Positions 1 to 12,289 of a DNA stretch of 64,000 nucleotides are shown here, in pieces. Each line of letters begins with the position of its first letter. Positions within the stretch are counted from its first letter, which is position 1. Source of the DNA: Edolisoma coerulescens (Eukaryota > Chordata > Aves > Passeriformes > Campephagidae); assembly GCA_013397115.1 (NCBI GenBank), contig VWZW01002760.1:413979-477978 (forward strand). Reading direction: 5' to 3'. The translations under genes and the position numbers were made by a program. The notes below the pieces were generated by a model that saw nothing but the letters and a program-made list of their open reading frames with translations, did not search any database and was not told where the DNA came from.

Positions 1-1597
1 GTGGCACGATGCTGCCTTGCCTTGGTGCCTGGCAGCAGAAGAAAGTTGTTGGGAAATTTTCCTTTCACTAGAAAGAAATATGTCCCCAAAGGAGAGAAGA
101 AAGTTCCTAGGAGATGTTGTTGTAAGACTTGAGCTCCTTGCTTTGGAAGGAGATTAAAAGAAACTTGACTATTTAATGGGAATTAAGCAGCTGTAGCCAA
201 GCTCTAACAACAGGCACAACAGAGACCTGCTGGGGGCAGAGGTCCCTGCACAACCCCTGGGATAACCAGGGTTTGGAGACAGAGAGGAGGCCGTGTGCCA
301 CTGAACAAAGAGGTGCTGCAAGGTCTATTTTCAGGTCTTCCATCAACCTGCAAATCCCTGCTGGGCTGTTTGCTGACCCCTCTTTCACCCTGTGCAACCC
401 ACCAGGGCCAGGGGCTGCGGGTGGAGTCCCAGCTTCACATGGGGCTTGTGGGGGCTCCCCAGGACTCCCACACTAACTGAAGCCATGCTCCTTGTCATCA
501 TGCCGAGTGAAGAGATGGAAAAGGAGATGTTCTATGGCCCAGTGGGTGGAGGGACAGGACTGTGGTGGCAATGGGAAGCTCAGCTCGTGCCTGTCCCTGC
601 CTGAGCAGTGACTGTGGCTCAGAGATGCCTGGCCTAGCTCTGAGAGGCAGCAAAGGGGTGGAAATAGTGAGGTAGCACAGCTGGCCCCACTGTTGACAAT
701 GGGGACTTCACTGGTGTCACGTGGAAGATTTTCAGATGATAAACCAGAAGGCAGAAAATGGGACAGATTGGAAGAGTTATGGAGATTTATCCAAGTTGTG
801 CAAAGGGGAATACAGAACGCAGCCAGAAAATTCTTGAGATGTAAGTGATTATACCTTACAAAATAGGTAAAATAATAATGTCCCAGCAACCAGGACTGGA
901 AGCCAGAAGAACAGAGATTAAATGCTTTAAACATTCACAAAACAAATCTTGTATCACAGATGTCTTGCTGTTTCATCTCTTGATTTATTTCACTTTTGCA
1001 AGCCACAGAAAAATGGTACGTGATGGTTTTTCCTTTTCAGTTCCCACTACTGAGTTTCCAAAGCCTGCCAAGTGTGGAGAACTTCACAGAAATCAAGAAG
1101 AAAAAGCTTCCTGGCTGGCTGGATTTTCCATTGCTTTCTCAGCTGTACTGCAGTGGCTCCTCTAATTTATTCTGCAACCAGAGGGGACAACTGGGCACAG
1201 CATGGGCACATGGGATGGGAGACAGTGGCTGGCACATAGCACCATAGCTGCTCTGGAATCTAGTGAAAATTGATTTTAGGTGGAAGGACTGTGTTCTCCT
1301 TGCTCCCTGGGTAAAGGAGGAATGTGTTTGCTGAGGACCATGGCATTGCATGGGCATAATGGTGAAAGCGGGAGAAGCAGGCTGCAAAAACCTTTCCTCC
1401 CAAGGTCCCTTGGGTTTATATTCTTAGTCAGAGTACATCATACTGACAGGAAATTATGCTTCCTTTCTCCCTCACTTTCCTGGGTTTGATTTCAGCTCCT
1501 CCTGTGTAGCCCAGCTAGTACAGGTAAAGTTATTTTACAGAATAAAGTCGGTGCCTCTGCAAATAATTAAACTGATGTTTATAACATTATCCCCTGT
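1..1597. other. non-coding DNA, nothing identified
   Basis: Mixed-composition single-copy-looking sequence. Short open frames occur on both strands and overlap one another, as expected by chance. No repeat family, splice-bounded frame or RNA gene was recognised. Confidence 0.6.
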
Positions 1598-1737
1598 AAA
1601 AGGGATAAGTGTTATCCCCATTTTACAGGTGTGAAAATCAAGACAATTTGGCCACGGTGTTGAAAGGAAATTATGTTGAGCTCGTGGCACTGAATTCATG
1701 TAACTCATCCCACTCCTTGACTGTGGATCAGAGTTCA
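1598..1737 (-). repeat. MIR-like amniote SINE relic, antisense
   Basis: The run 'ttatccccattttacaggtg' at about 1612-1631, followed by 'gaaaatcaagacaatttggcc', matches the reverse complement of the MIR-type SINE core and tail region, as I recall that family (tttcccc / tctgtaaaatgggga / ccaaggtca). Further on, 'ctcatcccactccttgactgtgg' fits the decayed tRNA-side part. The copy is strongly diverged, so the family name is inferred; a plain chance resemblance is possible for the outer parts. Confidence 0.5.
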
Positions 1738-2107
1738 TACAGTCATGCTCTGTAAATATCTGCCAGCAAGTGTATGTGGGATATAAAAAGCCTACCCTTC
1801 CCTCAAACTTTGATTCAGGCTAAATGTATCCTTCTCAAACCTGGTTTTACTATATTTGGTCTAAGAGCCCATAAATTGAGTCAGACGCAGAAACTTTGGG
1901 GAGAAGATTGCCAGAAACTGGGCTTCTGCTGTTGGAGGCTGCTGCCCAGCCCTAACTTGTGCTTTTCATGTCTCGGTTGCAGATGAGATGGAAAATCTGA
2001 GCTGCTTTGGCCAGAAGCTTATCCTGGATTGAGATTGTCAATTTTTTCCCTCCCTCAAACAGTATGTACAATTACTGCACTACTTTGCAATACAGAAAAG
2101 CAAGATT
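1738..2107. other. non-coding DNA, nothing identified
   Basis: No coding frame with supporting signals and no recognised repeat between the SINE relic and the next CR1 fragment. Confidence 0.5.
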
Positions 2108-2172
2108 CAGGAGCTGGGCTTTGATGATCCTTGTGGATCCCTTCCAACTCAGGGTATCCTATGATTCTATGA
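2108..2172 (+). repeat. CR1: CR1 LINE 3' tail fragment, sense
   Basis: Contains 'tgatgatccttgtggatccc', then 'ttccaactcagg' and the terminal 'tatgattctatga', which is the classic 3' end of avian CR1 (CR1-J-like wording, from recollection). Only about 65 bases remain, so this is an extreme 5' truncation. CR1 is a non-LTR retrotransposon that inserts by target-primed reverse transcription, which explains 3'-anchored fragments. Not functional. Confidence 0.85.
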
Positions 2173-4277
2173 AGATACTCCCATATCTGATTGATGGAAC
2201 TGGGATGGATCTGATTTACAAAGTAAAATGGCATGTACAGAAGTAGGCAAAAAAAGGGGGAAAAAAAATAATCAGAAGCAACTTTTAGGGAATCATTAAA
2301 AAACAGAAGATAGAATTTCTTCCTTATTGAATTGTTTATGCCCAGGAACATTCTAGTCCTAAAGCAAATCCAGAAACTGTTGTGAGTTTGTGACATATGA
2401 CTCGTATCTTGAGAGTTTACAGCAGATTGCAACAGACTGAGATGACATTTGGGCAGCTGAAGCCACATCCACTAAGTTATGTTTCACAGGGAAAAATACC
2501 CTGCCTGGTGGGAATGTTGTGCTGTTGGGCGGCAGGATGCATTATTATTATTAGAGATGGCAAGGATCTATGTGGCCTTTGTGCTTGAAATAAGAAATTT
2601 GCAGTTTGCAGCTTACGGGCTGGGATCTCCTTTGTTTGCTCGCTTTTGTATCGCCTGGGTTTCTGCGTGTGCATATTTCTGCTAATGCAAAAATAGAGCC
2701 TCTTTTATTGCAACATTTCACAGAATTTTTCCAGCTTAAATGAGCCAGTTTCCAAATCAAAAGGATAAACCCTGATGAAAAGTTGGCTTCTAAATGTGAG
2801 ATTGTTCATTGTCCACATTCCGTTGGCTTTTAAAGGAATAAAAAAGTATTTCTATAATGAAGAGAACTCATATTTTAAGGGGGTTGTAACCATTCTCCAG
2901 CAAATGGTAAAAAATTGTGTCAAATTGAGGAGGGTGGGTTTTTTCCACCACTTTTCCACCACTTCTGGTTGCCTTGTTCTTGCAGAATGCAATCAAAGGC
3001 CCCCAGTGGGTAGGATGGAAATGCTCAGGAAGGAAAAATACCTTTGATTTCCAAACTTCTGCTTGTCTTTGAGGAGCTGCCAGGTCCGGTGTTAGTGGTG
3101 ACTTTGTGAATGTGAGTGGCACCTTGATGATCTCCTGGAGGCAGAACCATTGCTCACACACTGATGGCTCTTGTGGGCACAGCCAGCTCCCATGTCCCAG
3201 CCCTGCCTGCCCAGGGTGATGTTCCTGCTGTCACAGCACAGCCACAGGGTCTGTCCTGTCCCAAGAACCAGCACCAAAACCCTGCTGGAGGCCACTGGGG
3301 TTTGGGCTTCCCAGCAAAGAGCAAGGTGGTGGCACTGTGCTTCTGGGGACGATGCAGTTGTGTCACCCATAAATCCCTTATGGTCAAAGGTGTCCCAGGA
3401 GAAGGCCCACTCCCCTTCTCCAGCCCTGTCCCTGCTGGAAGACCCAAAGTGTCCCTTATCCCAGCATGTGACCTGACAGTCTGGCTCTCATCCCATCCTG
3501 TGTGCCAGAAAGTGAGGGAGGAACCATGGCTACTGGGCTGTGATACGGGAACCACTGTGTTCCCTGACTCCCTCCCACAGCCTGAGCTCAGTGCTGTGGC
3601 CCTGGTCCCCGTGGGAAGGCATGGAGAAGGGCTGTGCATCCCTGTGGATATCACTGATGATCATTAATAGGTGAAAGAGAGTTTTAGCCCTTGGGGAAGT
3701 GGCCTGGGACGTTGTGGGGTGTCTGGAATCAGGTATGGAATGTCTGAGGTGCCAGCAGCCCCACAGGGTGCCACAGAGGCATGGCAGGAGTTAAACCAGA
3801 GAGCAAAGGTATTTAGGACCCTTCTCCCCTCCCAGTAACTCGAGGTCATGGTTATCACAGCAGATTTCACTTTTCCAAATAAGGCTGAGAGTTTTCCAGA
3901 GTGTTTCAAAGGCAGATAACACCTCTGCAGGTTTGGACACTGATTCCTCCCAGCTTGATCCAGGGTGATTCAGACTTTGTAAAATGGAGCCAGGAAAACT
4001 GTTTAAGGGGTCTTAATTCTAAAGTGCTCATCTGCTTTTGTACTTATTTTATGTATTTTTTGGATGGTTTGTAATAGGTAATCTGTGGCAGGACCAGGGA
4101 GAGCCCCAACACCCTGCAATGCTGCTACAGGGCCATTTGTTCCCAAGATGAAAACAGCAAAGTGAACAAGGAAAGCAGTGCTTGGATTGTGCCTCAAAGG
4201 AGGAAAAGACATGAAAGATTTTTCAAGCAAGGTGCTCCGTGGGAAAAAATGGCTCTAACACAGGAAATCCTTAACTC
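2173..4277. other. non-coding DNA with a GC-richer block
   Basis: From about 3160 to 3660 the sequence is GC-richer and has open frames of 166-167 codons on both strands at once. Such mirrored frames follow from low stop-codon density rather than coding. CpG is depleted, so this is not a CpG island. No splice-bounded exon, repeat or RNA was recognised elsewhere in the interval. Confidence 0.5.
2941..2962. repeat. perfect 11-bp tandem duplication
   Basis: The unit 'ttttccaccac' occurs twice head-to-tail with no mismatch. Likely a replication-slippage duplication. Confidence 0.9.
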
Positions 4278-4624
4278 TGCATGAGGAGAGGCTGAAGTCC
4301 AGCCTCTTTACCTTCACAATATCTACTTTACCTTACTGTGGCCTTTCAGTATCCAAAGGGGCCCTACAAGAGAGCTGGAGAGGGACTTGGAACCCTTGGG
4401 TAAGGGCATGGAGTGGCAGGACAAGGGGGAATGGCTTCAAACTGACAGAGAGGAGGACTGGATTGGATAGTGGGAAGAAATTCTTGACTGTGAGGGCAGT
4501 CAAGCACTGGAAAAAGTTGCCCAGAGAAGCTGTGGAGCCTTTTCAGCCCCTTCTCTGGAAGTGTGCAAGGTCAGGCTGGATGGGGTTTGGAGCAACCTGG
4601 TCTAGTGGAAAGTGTCCCTGCCTT
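4278..4624 (+). repeat. CR1: CR1 LINE fragment, sense, 3' end missing
   Basis: Starts near 'gcatgaggagaggctga'. It runs through 'agagctggagagggacttgg', 'gacaagggggaatggcttca', 'gttgcccagagaagctgtgg' and 'ggctggatggggtttggagc' to 'tctagtggaaagtgtccctg', all in CR1 3'-region order. It then stops abruptly before the expected last ~90 bases ('ttggaactagatgatc...'). CR1 copies normally keep the 3' end, so that end was probably deleted after insertion. Confidence 0.93.
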
Positions 4625-6131
4625 CCGTTTCGGCTCAAGGATTTCTGGCAGCTGGGATGGAGGATGGGAGGCTGCCCTGTGCACTCACTTCCCAACCCAG
4701 ACTGCATCCATCTCTTCCAACAGTGCTCCTGCTGTCAGGACTGACCAGCAGAAGGTGAGTCAGTTATTTAGTTGTTTAGTCTAAAAATAGATTGATGTAA
4801 CCGGCAAAAGGCTAAAAATATAAACTAAAAAAAGAGACTGATGTATTTTCTTATATTCCTCCAGTTCCATGGTGCTGGATGATGAAGAAGATGATGATGC
4901 AGCAAATTAATTCCTGATTCTGCAAGTGCTTCTGAAGAGCTGAAAAATTGCTTGGCTAAGGTGACAGAAGGGTCACAGAGGACAGTGAAGTCAACCTTCT
5001 TGAGGTAGGAGCTAGAAAACTTGGCTAAACCAAGACATTTGTAGCACTTTTCTGTACCCATCAGTAACTCAGAGAAGTGTGAATAAGGGAGTTTGCTTGG
5101 GTTTTTCCTCAAATAATGCAAAATTGCACTGGGAGGGGAAGGCTCCTCAAAGGTCTTTCTGCTTAGCTCAACATCCCAGTCTAAAAGGCTGACTGGGAAG
5201 GATGGACACACATGGGTTTGGAAGTGTGGAGCTGAGCAGCCCAGCTTTGGTGCTGCTGTAGGATTTGCTGCCAGACTGAGGGGAAGAAAAAAATAAAGCT
5301 GAATTATCTAGAGTTTGTACAAGTCTTTGATAAATAGTTGGGCACCAGCCACTAACCTAAGCTGTTCTGGGAAGAGTCAAAACCTGAAGTGGAGGAAGGG
5401 GGAATGCCCTACTTGAAAGGGTAGAGAAGCAGAGGAAATTGACTTGAAACATTGCTCAAGCCCCATGAAACAAGAAAAATTAACTGGCATACAAAGGACG
5501 AAAAAGGGTTCTCTTACAGCCTTTCACTTTGCAATTTAATAAACAAAAATTAATTCTGGCTGCAGAAAAAGCCTTTAACCACACAAAATTATCTGGAATA
5601 GAATTTCAGAAGTGCCCAATACAAGCTTCTCCCCCAGCACGTGCCAGAGGAGGTGGCACAAAGCTGAAGAGTCAGATTGTGGAGAAAGCTGCAGCATGGT
5701 TGAGACCTGCACAGGGGTTCAGGGAATTTGGGCTTTTGTGGAGCAAGTATGGACTCCTACTCACCTACTGAGCATTTCTGATAGAGAGCAAGGTATTATA
5801 AAACAAGGAATGACTGTAAAACATGGATTTCAGAGATGTGCGTGTGGAGAGGCAAAGAGCTACAAAAAAAGCAAGTTAAGTTCTGAAAACTGTCCTTGGA
5901 CTAGTGCCAGGACAGGGCAGTACCTCTAAATGGGGAAAACAACAGTGTAGGACAATTTCTGAACTGGAACCAGGATCCCTTTTTCAGATCTCACGGAGGC
6001 ACAGGTGTTCAAACTGATCCAGGTTCTGGCAGGAACAGGCTCATTAAGCAATCACGCCACTTACCAGGAACAGGAGAAGAGGCTTTATGTACTACTGAGA
6101 AAATGGATTAACTAAGCATAATTAAACCTGA
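4625..6131. other. non-coding DNA, nothing identified
   Basis: Unremarkable sequence between two CR1 fragments. Frames are short and unsupported. Confidence 0.55.
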
Positions 6132-6241
6132 AGTCACAGAATGATTCGGGTTGGAAGGGACCTTAAAGGTCAGCTAGTTCCTACCCCCCTGCCATGGGCA
6201 GGGACACCTTGGATAAAGGTCAGTCAAGCCCTGACCTTCGT
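6132..6241 (-). repeat. CR1: CR1 LINE 3' fragment, antisense
   Basis: Reads 'agtcacagaatgattcgggt' then 'ttggaagggaccttaaaggt' and 'ccccctgccatgggcaggga', the reverse complement of the CR1 3' end. Similarity fades after 'cagtcaagccctgaccttc'. Short 5'-truncated copy. Confidence 0.9.
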
Positions 6242-6696
6242 CCAATTCACACTATGAAACAGGATATCAGCACCAGTGAATGCTGGAAAATTAAATTCAA
6301 TCATTTTAAATGCTAGATGTTGCTTGTATAGAGATGGTGTTAAGAATGCTGTAGCGGATTCAGGTGGGCTTTTCTAATGGGATCTGGAAAAATAGTGGTG
6401 GATACAAAAGGCAGGAAGAGAAAAGCCCTGCCTGTAGAGCAAGAAAAGGCTTGTACTCATTTAAAGAGATGGCTTTCAGCTTGAAAATGCACCATTCACT
6501 GATAAAGAGGGTCTGGTGGTATGTGTCATTTGTCCAGTGTGTTGTATCTACCTGATCTCCTGATGCACCCAAAGTCTTTGAAGGGGAACTCATAAACTTT
6601 TTAGAAGTGGTTTGTGATAAGCTCAAGGTGGCCCATATGAAACTAAAAGAAACGTGAGAAGCCCTGAAAAAAAATAAAATTTACCTCTCACACATT
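6242..6696. other. non-coding DNA, nothing identified
   Basis: No recognised feature between a young and an old CR1 relic. Confidence 0.5.
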
Positions 6697-6880
6697 GTGG
6701 GGGAGAACACCAGGGATGGAAAAGAGTTACTCAAGTTAAGGCATAGCCACAGCATGGAAACAACTGGGTATAAGCTGCTCAGGGATAAAATTAAATTGGA
6801 AAATGGAAGGAGTTCTGTCCTGGATGTTTTTATAGGAGAAGTGAGAAAGAGTTTATGAAAGAGACAGCAGATTCCAAAGA
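6697..6880 (+). repeat. CR1: ancient CR1 relic, sense
   Basis: 'agaacaccagggatggaaaa' followed by 'gagttactcaagttaaggc', 'gtataagctgctcagggata' and 'gtttatgaaagagacagcag' resembles, in order, the 3' region of the old CR1 lineages seen across amniotes (turtle/crocodile grade), as I recall them. Divergence is much higher than in the other CR1 copies, so it is probably far older. Subfamily is not assignable by eye. Confidence 0.65.
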
Positions 6881-9417
6881 AAGAATAAATATTCCTCAGG
6901 GACTCTCTCAAAAGACAGATGTAACAAAAACAAGCAGGAAGATTAAAATTCCCCCAGGAGGTTTGTACAGGAGTGAGCTCAGACTGAGCTCGTGGGATGA
7001 AAACATCCTGACACAAAGTAGAGGCTCCTGATTATGGTTGTGCCGTTTGTAACCTGTCCATGGGCCTTTTCTCTGCTGGGTGTGGACCCAGCAAGAGGCA
7101 GGAGAAGATGGGATGCTGTTCCCCTGGAAAACAGCCTCCCAAAGGGTGTGTTTGGTCTCAGGTTAGTGGTGGTCTCACTGCTCTCTTCCTTCTACGGTGA
7201 AACAGCTCCTTTATTTAGTGGCAGCCAAAAAGAAAAGACCAGAGCAGAGCACAGGGCAAATGATTAAGAACTGAGTTGAGAGGCTAGAGGGATATGGAGG
7301 TATTTCCAGGATATTCCTATTTCCTCTGATAAAGAGGTTGATGCTATTTGATAGAGCAGAGTGGGCAAGAACAGTGAGGGATAAAGCAAACATAAGGCAC
7401 ATCCTGAAGAAGAACAAAGAACAAAAGGTTTGGGGCAGCGTGGGGGCGAGCAAAGAAGCAGCCTCCTGCTGTTTGATCCCATCATGTCCTGGCACACGGG
7501 GATCAGTTTGCATTTCCTAAAAATAAACAGAATGGCAGTGAAGTGGCATCTGACCACAGCTCAGCATATGTATCCTCCTCATGGAAACACCCCAAAACCA
7601 TCCGGATCCAAGGAGGTGTGCACACCCACGTGTGTGCACACAGCACTTACAGCTCTCCATGTATTTATTATAAAAAAATTGCATGCTACAGAATTGTCCT
7701 GTACTGCAGCAAAAGCAAAACCCATTTGCTTTCAGCTCCTCTCCAAAGAACTTAAAAATCCATCACCTCTTGCCTGCACGAGGTGCCCCTGGCATCACTA
7801 AAAGGGTGCTAAAATAAATGGGGTTTTTTTATGGTACAACAGTTCTCCTGTTGTAAAGCAGGAACATGAATTTCAGATATGCCGAGCAGCCCGGAATTCC
7901 TTTGCTTTCAATATTTCTGCTCTCTCCTTCTTTGAACAGTCATTTCTTTTTGATCCTTTTCTGTACCTCTTTGTTGCATTTCAGCTTTTGATACCAGAGG
8001 ACAACTTCTGTGTAAAAAGTGAATTTTAAAGTAGTCTCGGAATACATTGAATTTCTTTACCCTAAAATTCACAGGGGGTAATTCATGTCCTCAGTCCATG
8101 CTGGGTCTAAGGGAATCTTCTGCATTCTGAATGACAACTCCCCAGGAAGTATTTTGCTAACCCCCCACCCAGAAGCTTGGCCCTGAGCGTGTGAGGGAAG
8201 CCTTTAGAGTCTTGGTAAATTTGGGATCAGCCTATACTGAGTTTTAGCCAATATGCTTCCTGGGTGTGGGAAGGTTTGTAGCTGTTTCTTGGGATAAACC
8301 CCAAGCACTGCACATGCAACATTAAGAAATGCATGCATTGATCACAGACTTGTATCTGATTTCGGAAACCAATAGAGCATGTAGCATAAACCAGTAACCT
8401 TATTTCACAGCACATTTCTGAATGTCAAAGCACGGAATGGTTTTTTTATTTGTTCCCAGAAATTAGATTTTACTGATAATCCAAGACATAAACGGCTGCT
8501 TCTCCTTAGAAGTCACTGTGACTTACAAGATTCATACATCTTGAGAATTGCACTTAAAGAGCTGTTAAATAGCTGTAAACCTTAATGCACTCACAATAAC
8601 CCTCAAGTCAGTGGCCTGGAGAAGAAGAATTCGAGCACATTTCGTGAGAGTTTGTCACTGGCTAACTAAAATCCCAGAATATCTTAAAACATCAGAGGGC
8701 AGTTGTTCAGGAGAGGATGACTGCCACTGGCTGCCTGGCCAGCCTCAGGAAAGAATGTGTGTTTTGGTTTGGTTTTTAAATGCCTACAAGGTTTAGCTGA
8801 CGAATGCTCTTCTCATCTGCAAGGAAATTCTCCACTTATTTTAAAGCTGCCATGGAGCAAGCTGCTAAAATGAACAGAGTTAAGCTTTACAATGACATCA
8901 GATTTTCCCTCCTCTTTTGAAGCAACTCTAAACTGATAACTATGGATTAAAATGTGGAATCTGGATTTTTTTTCAGCATCACAGAGCTGCAGCTTAGATG
9001 GGAGTGGTGGTGGCTGCAGGATTCCCATGGCTTTTCCTGGGTCAGTGCCTAAGGGCTCAGACCACCTGCACAGCACCTGCAGGCAAATTATTCAAGGTAA
9101 TTAGCCTGAAGATCTCCACTTGCTGTCAGCCTCCTCCCCGATTCCCATCAAATGCTGAGCTGTCACAGGGGGACTGTGACAAACATTCACTGTGAATGTG
9201 AGGCCCTCTTCTTCTCTCCAGAACTGTACTGGAGGATTTACCCTGTTTCCAAGATGGACAAAAGTCTTAGGAATACCACCAGCAACTACAAATGATGTAC
9301 CTCAGGTAACGCCAAAGGGTAGATATTTTGAATTGATTTCCATTGTGTCCTGCAGGACAACCCCCAGTTTTGGTCTATTCCCATCTGTGAAACCATTCAC
9401 ACTCATGGGACATGAAG
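6881..9417. other. non-coding DNA, mostly unassigned
   Basis: No exon or repeat recognised apart from the small palindrome pair listed separately. The longest frame (7430-7801, + strand) overlaps other frames and lacks coding or splice support. Confidence 0.5.
7616..7641. repeat. two 10-bp palindromes flanking an E-box
   Basis: The self-complementary decamer 'gtgtgcacac' is present at 7616-7625 and again at 7632-7641, and CACGTG (a canonical E-box) lies at 7627-7632 overlapping the second copy. Both decamers are perfect. It may be a remnant of an alternating purine-pyrimidine tract; a binding site is only a possibility. Confidence 0.9.
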
Positions 9418-9540
9418 ACATCGAAACTGAGGCAGAGGGAGGAAAGTGCTTTGGGGTCAGCAAAGATGGGGTGGCCACAAGATCCTGGTGCAGGGCAGTG
9501 TGGCAGAACATGCTCCCTGTGTCTGACAGCTTGAATCCAT
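9418..9540 (-). repeat. possible MIR-like SINE relic, antisense
   Basis: 'gaaactgaggcagagggagg' followed by 'aaagtgctttggggtcagca' follows the order of a reverse-complemented MIR-like SINE (gaaactgaggcacagagagg / aagtgacttgcccaaggtca, from recollection). The remainder is too decayed to be sure of the boundaries. Confidence 0.4.
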
Positions 9541-12289
9541 CTCTCTGTCTCTGCTGCAGAAGGAACAACCAGCTCAGGGGGTTGTGTACGGCAGCAGTGC
9601 CTGGCAGGGTGCTAAACCCCCATGAAATAATGGCCTTTCTCATGCTGTAGGTTGCAATCCTGTGTCCTTCCCTGTGGCATATTCATCTCCATTTGATGAA
9701 TGGCTCTGGAGGGCTCTCATAGTCCCCTGGCTGTGTCAGGGCCACGTGTTAATCCTGACACAGGCACTGTGTGAGAAAGCTGAACTCAAGGGCATCCCCA
9801 CCTGATCCAGCCAAGGGGACACGGACCTCTCAGGAGACCTGGGCTGGCTCAGGTGATGCTCAGCCTGTGTCAGCCCCCTTGACAGGGATTGCCTCTGGTT
9901 GTGAGGCCTGGCATGGCCTGGGGCAAGGCTCTTGTGTCCTGGGCCTTATAATTCCAGAGGTGCTGAGCACAACAGGCCAGCAGCCCTCGTGGTGCAGGGA
10001 AGGATTGCTTTCCCCCAGACGTGTCCTCTCACATGGGCTGCGAGGAGGTGCTGGCTCCTCCTCACAGATGTCGGGATCTTCCCACAGGGGAGTTGGGAGA
10101 TGCTTTTTTCTGTCGTTTACAACTGGTTTGTGCATCGTTTTTTGGGAACATCAGGTTTCCCCATTTTTCTGGCTTTCAGTCTTGTATCTATCAACCCCCT
10201 CACGCCTTTTGGAAGGGAAGGTGTGCCAAGGTAGTTTCCTGTAAGGAATCACAGATCCAGGGTTTTTCTGCAGTGGCACCATACGATGCTTTTTCTTTTT
10301 TTCATGAAAAAGAAATGTTTAGAAACACACCCAAGCCACAGATAGCAGATCAGGATACATTTTTTTTTTTAAAATACCCTAAAGTTGGGAAGTGCTTGCC
10401 CTAGAGCAACAGTTGGACTGTCTTCAGCCTTCTAAAATAGCCCTGCCCAAAATCCAGACTCTGACCCCACCCTTCAGTCTCATGCCTCTTTCTTTAGCAA
10501 AAGTGGAAATAGAAATAAAATCTCATTTTATCTGAGATTTTAGCTTCAAAACACTTTTCATTTTTTTAGTTTTGCTTTCTTAGTAACTCGTGTCTGCTAA
10601 AAAAAAAGGGTCTTTTGACCTCTTAGCCCTCTCAACCAGCAGTTTCCCAAACCTTGTCCATCAGGGGTTAAGGAAAGGAGGCCTGAGAGAAACTGCCACT
10701 AATTAACTGTAACAGCCAAAACCCTTGAAATTGCTATTGAACTTGGAACCTTGTGTGCTATTGTTCTTCACTCCTCTGCTGGAGTCTTGCATGATGGTGG
10801 TTTGGATGGAAACATTTTTGGGCAGGTCCTTGGAAAAACAATGGGAAAAAGCCCTTTTAAACCAGCCTGTGAAAGCCAGCAACGGCAGCACTGACCAGAA
10901 CTCACAGATTTAATTTCGTGCATCTGGAATTGTAGGGAAGCTTTCTCCCAGGTTGATGGCAAAAGTCCACCTGTCTGTCAGGGCTCAGGGACCAAACTCT
11001 TTCCAGGCATAAGGACTAACTAATGTTGCAGTGCATCTTTCCAGGTGACAGGATTAAAGATAAATTTTGGGGGACCATGTTGTTGTTTTCAGCCTACCAG
11101 TCAACTGCTGCTTTTAATTGTGAAAACATCACTTTTTACAAGGTGTCTTGAGACACCTCTCAGAGTGTCAAAAGTATCTTGAGATGCTTCTCCACCATTT
11201 ATTTTGATACCTGTAGTGAGCAGAGTAGATGTGGGAAAAGGCTGCAGAACTCAGCCTAAGCTCTGAAATCTGCTGGATGTCTGCCTGTAATTGCTCTGAA
11301 GAGGGCACAGACAGAGAAGAGAAAATGAGTCAAAACTGTATTTTCCCTGGTTCTTGGCCACTGGCAAGCAATTCTGGTTTATTTGTGTATTTTTCCCCTA
11401 CTTGCATGCAGGGGGGCAGCCTATGGCACAGCTTTGCCACATTATTTCGGCTTTGCCAAGTTATACAGCTTGTGATGCCTCGACAGAACTCTACTCTCTT
11501 TGTCTTTGTGGAATATTTTTGAGCAAAGAGGACTTTTGGACTTGGCCCAATATTTTTCTTCCGGGCAGTTATAGTTTTCTGGCCTTTCCAAAAGAAAATA
11601 CCATACCCATGTGTGTACTAGTGCCACACAATCCTTTTTAATTAAGATGATCGCCAGATTCATGTGAATCCAAGCAGAAATGTGGGACAATGTCCACAAG
11701 CTGCCCTCTGGCTTACATAGGCTTGTTTTCCATTAGCACAGAGTTGTGTCTCGGGAAACAAGCAGGATGTACCTGCCAAGAGTGGTTTCTGCTGCTGAAA
11801 ACAGTTCTTTTTGGGAAACCTCAAAATGCTCCTGTTGGGACCCTTGAAGGCTGCTGTGCTCTAGAGAAGTTATCCCCTGCCTGGCTGCTGCACTGTGCCA
11901 TACCCTGTTCCCTAGGGAGCAGCACTCCAGCCTCCAGCAAAAATTTATTCCCAGGCACGGGATGGATAGAAATGACTTCCCTCCCTCTTGTATCAGCCAC
12001 TGCAACAGGCACAGCTCAGCTGCAGAGAGCTCTGGAGTCTCAACTGACCCTGGATGAACCTTGTCATAAAATAATAACAATAAAAACAATACAGGAATAT
12101 GAATCCTGTAAATCACTGACCTCTTCTGAAAGCAAACTGGATTTCTTTTAACATTTTTAAGATTCATTTAGCACTGTCTTTATGGCCGGCTTGTATGTCA
12201 TCATGGCATGGCCAGGTCTTCAGCTGAAATAAATCCCAGAGCCTCCACTAAAACTGTCATTTCACTTTTGATTTGCAGTCTCCTGAGTG
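9541..12289. other. non-coding DNA, nothing identified
   Basis: Open frames of up to 157 codons (9771-10244, + strand) overlap others and have no splice, promoter or similarity support. Short T runs occur (for example near 10360-10370). No repeat family recognised. Confidence 0.5.

Noticed and set aside
473..934. 153-codon minus-strand frame
   Set aside because: No recognisable protein features, and conflicting plus-strand frames overlap it.
3154..3667. Mirrored 166- and 167-codon frames on opposite strands
   Set aside because: Open on both strands because of local GC richness and few stops. No domain, splice support or CpG island.
9771..10244. 157-codon plus-strand frame
   Set aside because: Overlapped by frames in other registers, unremarkable composition, no repeat or domain evidence.
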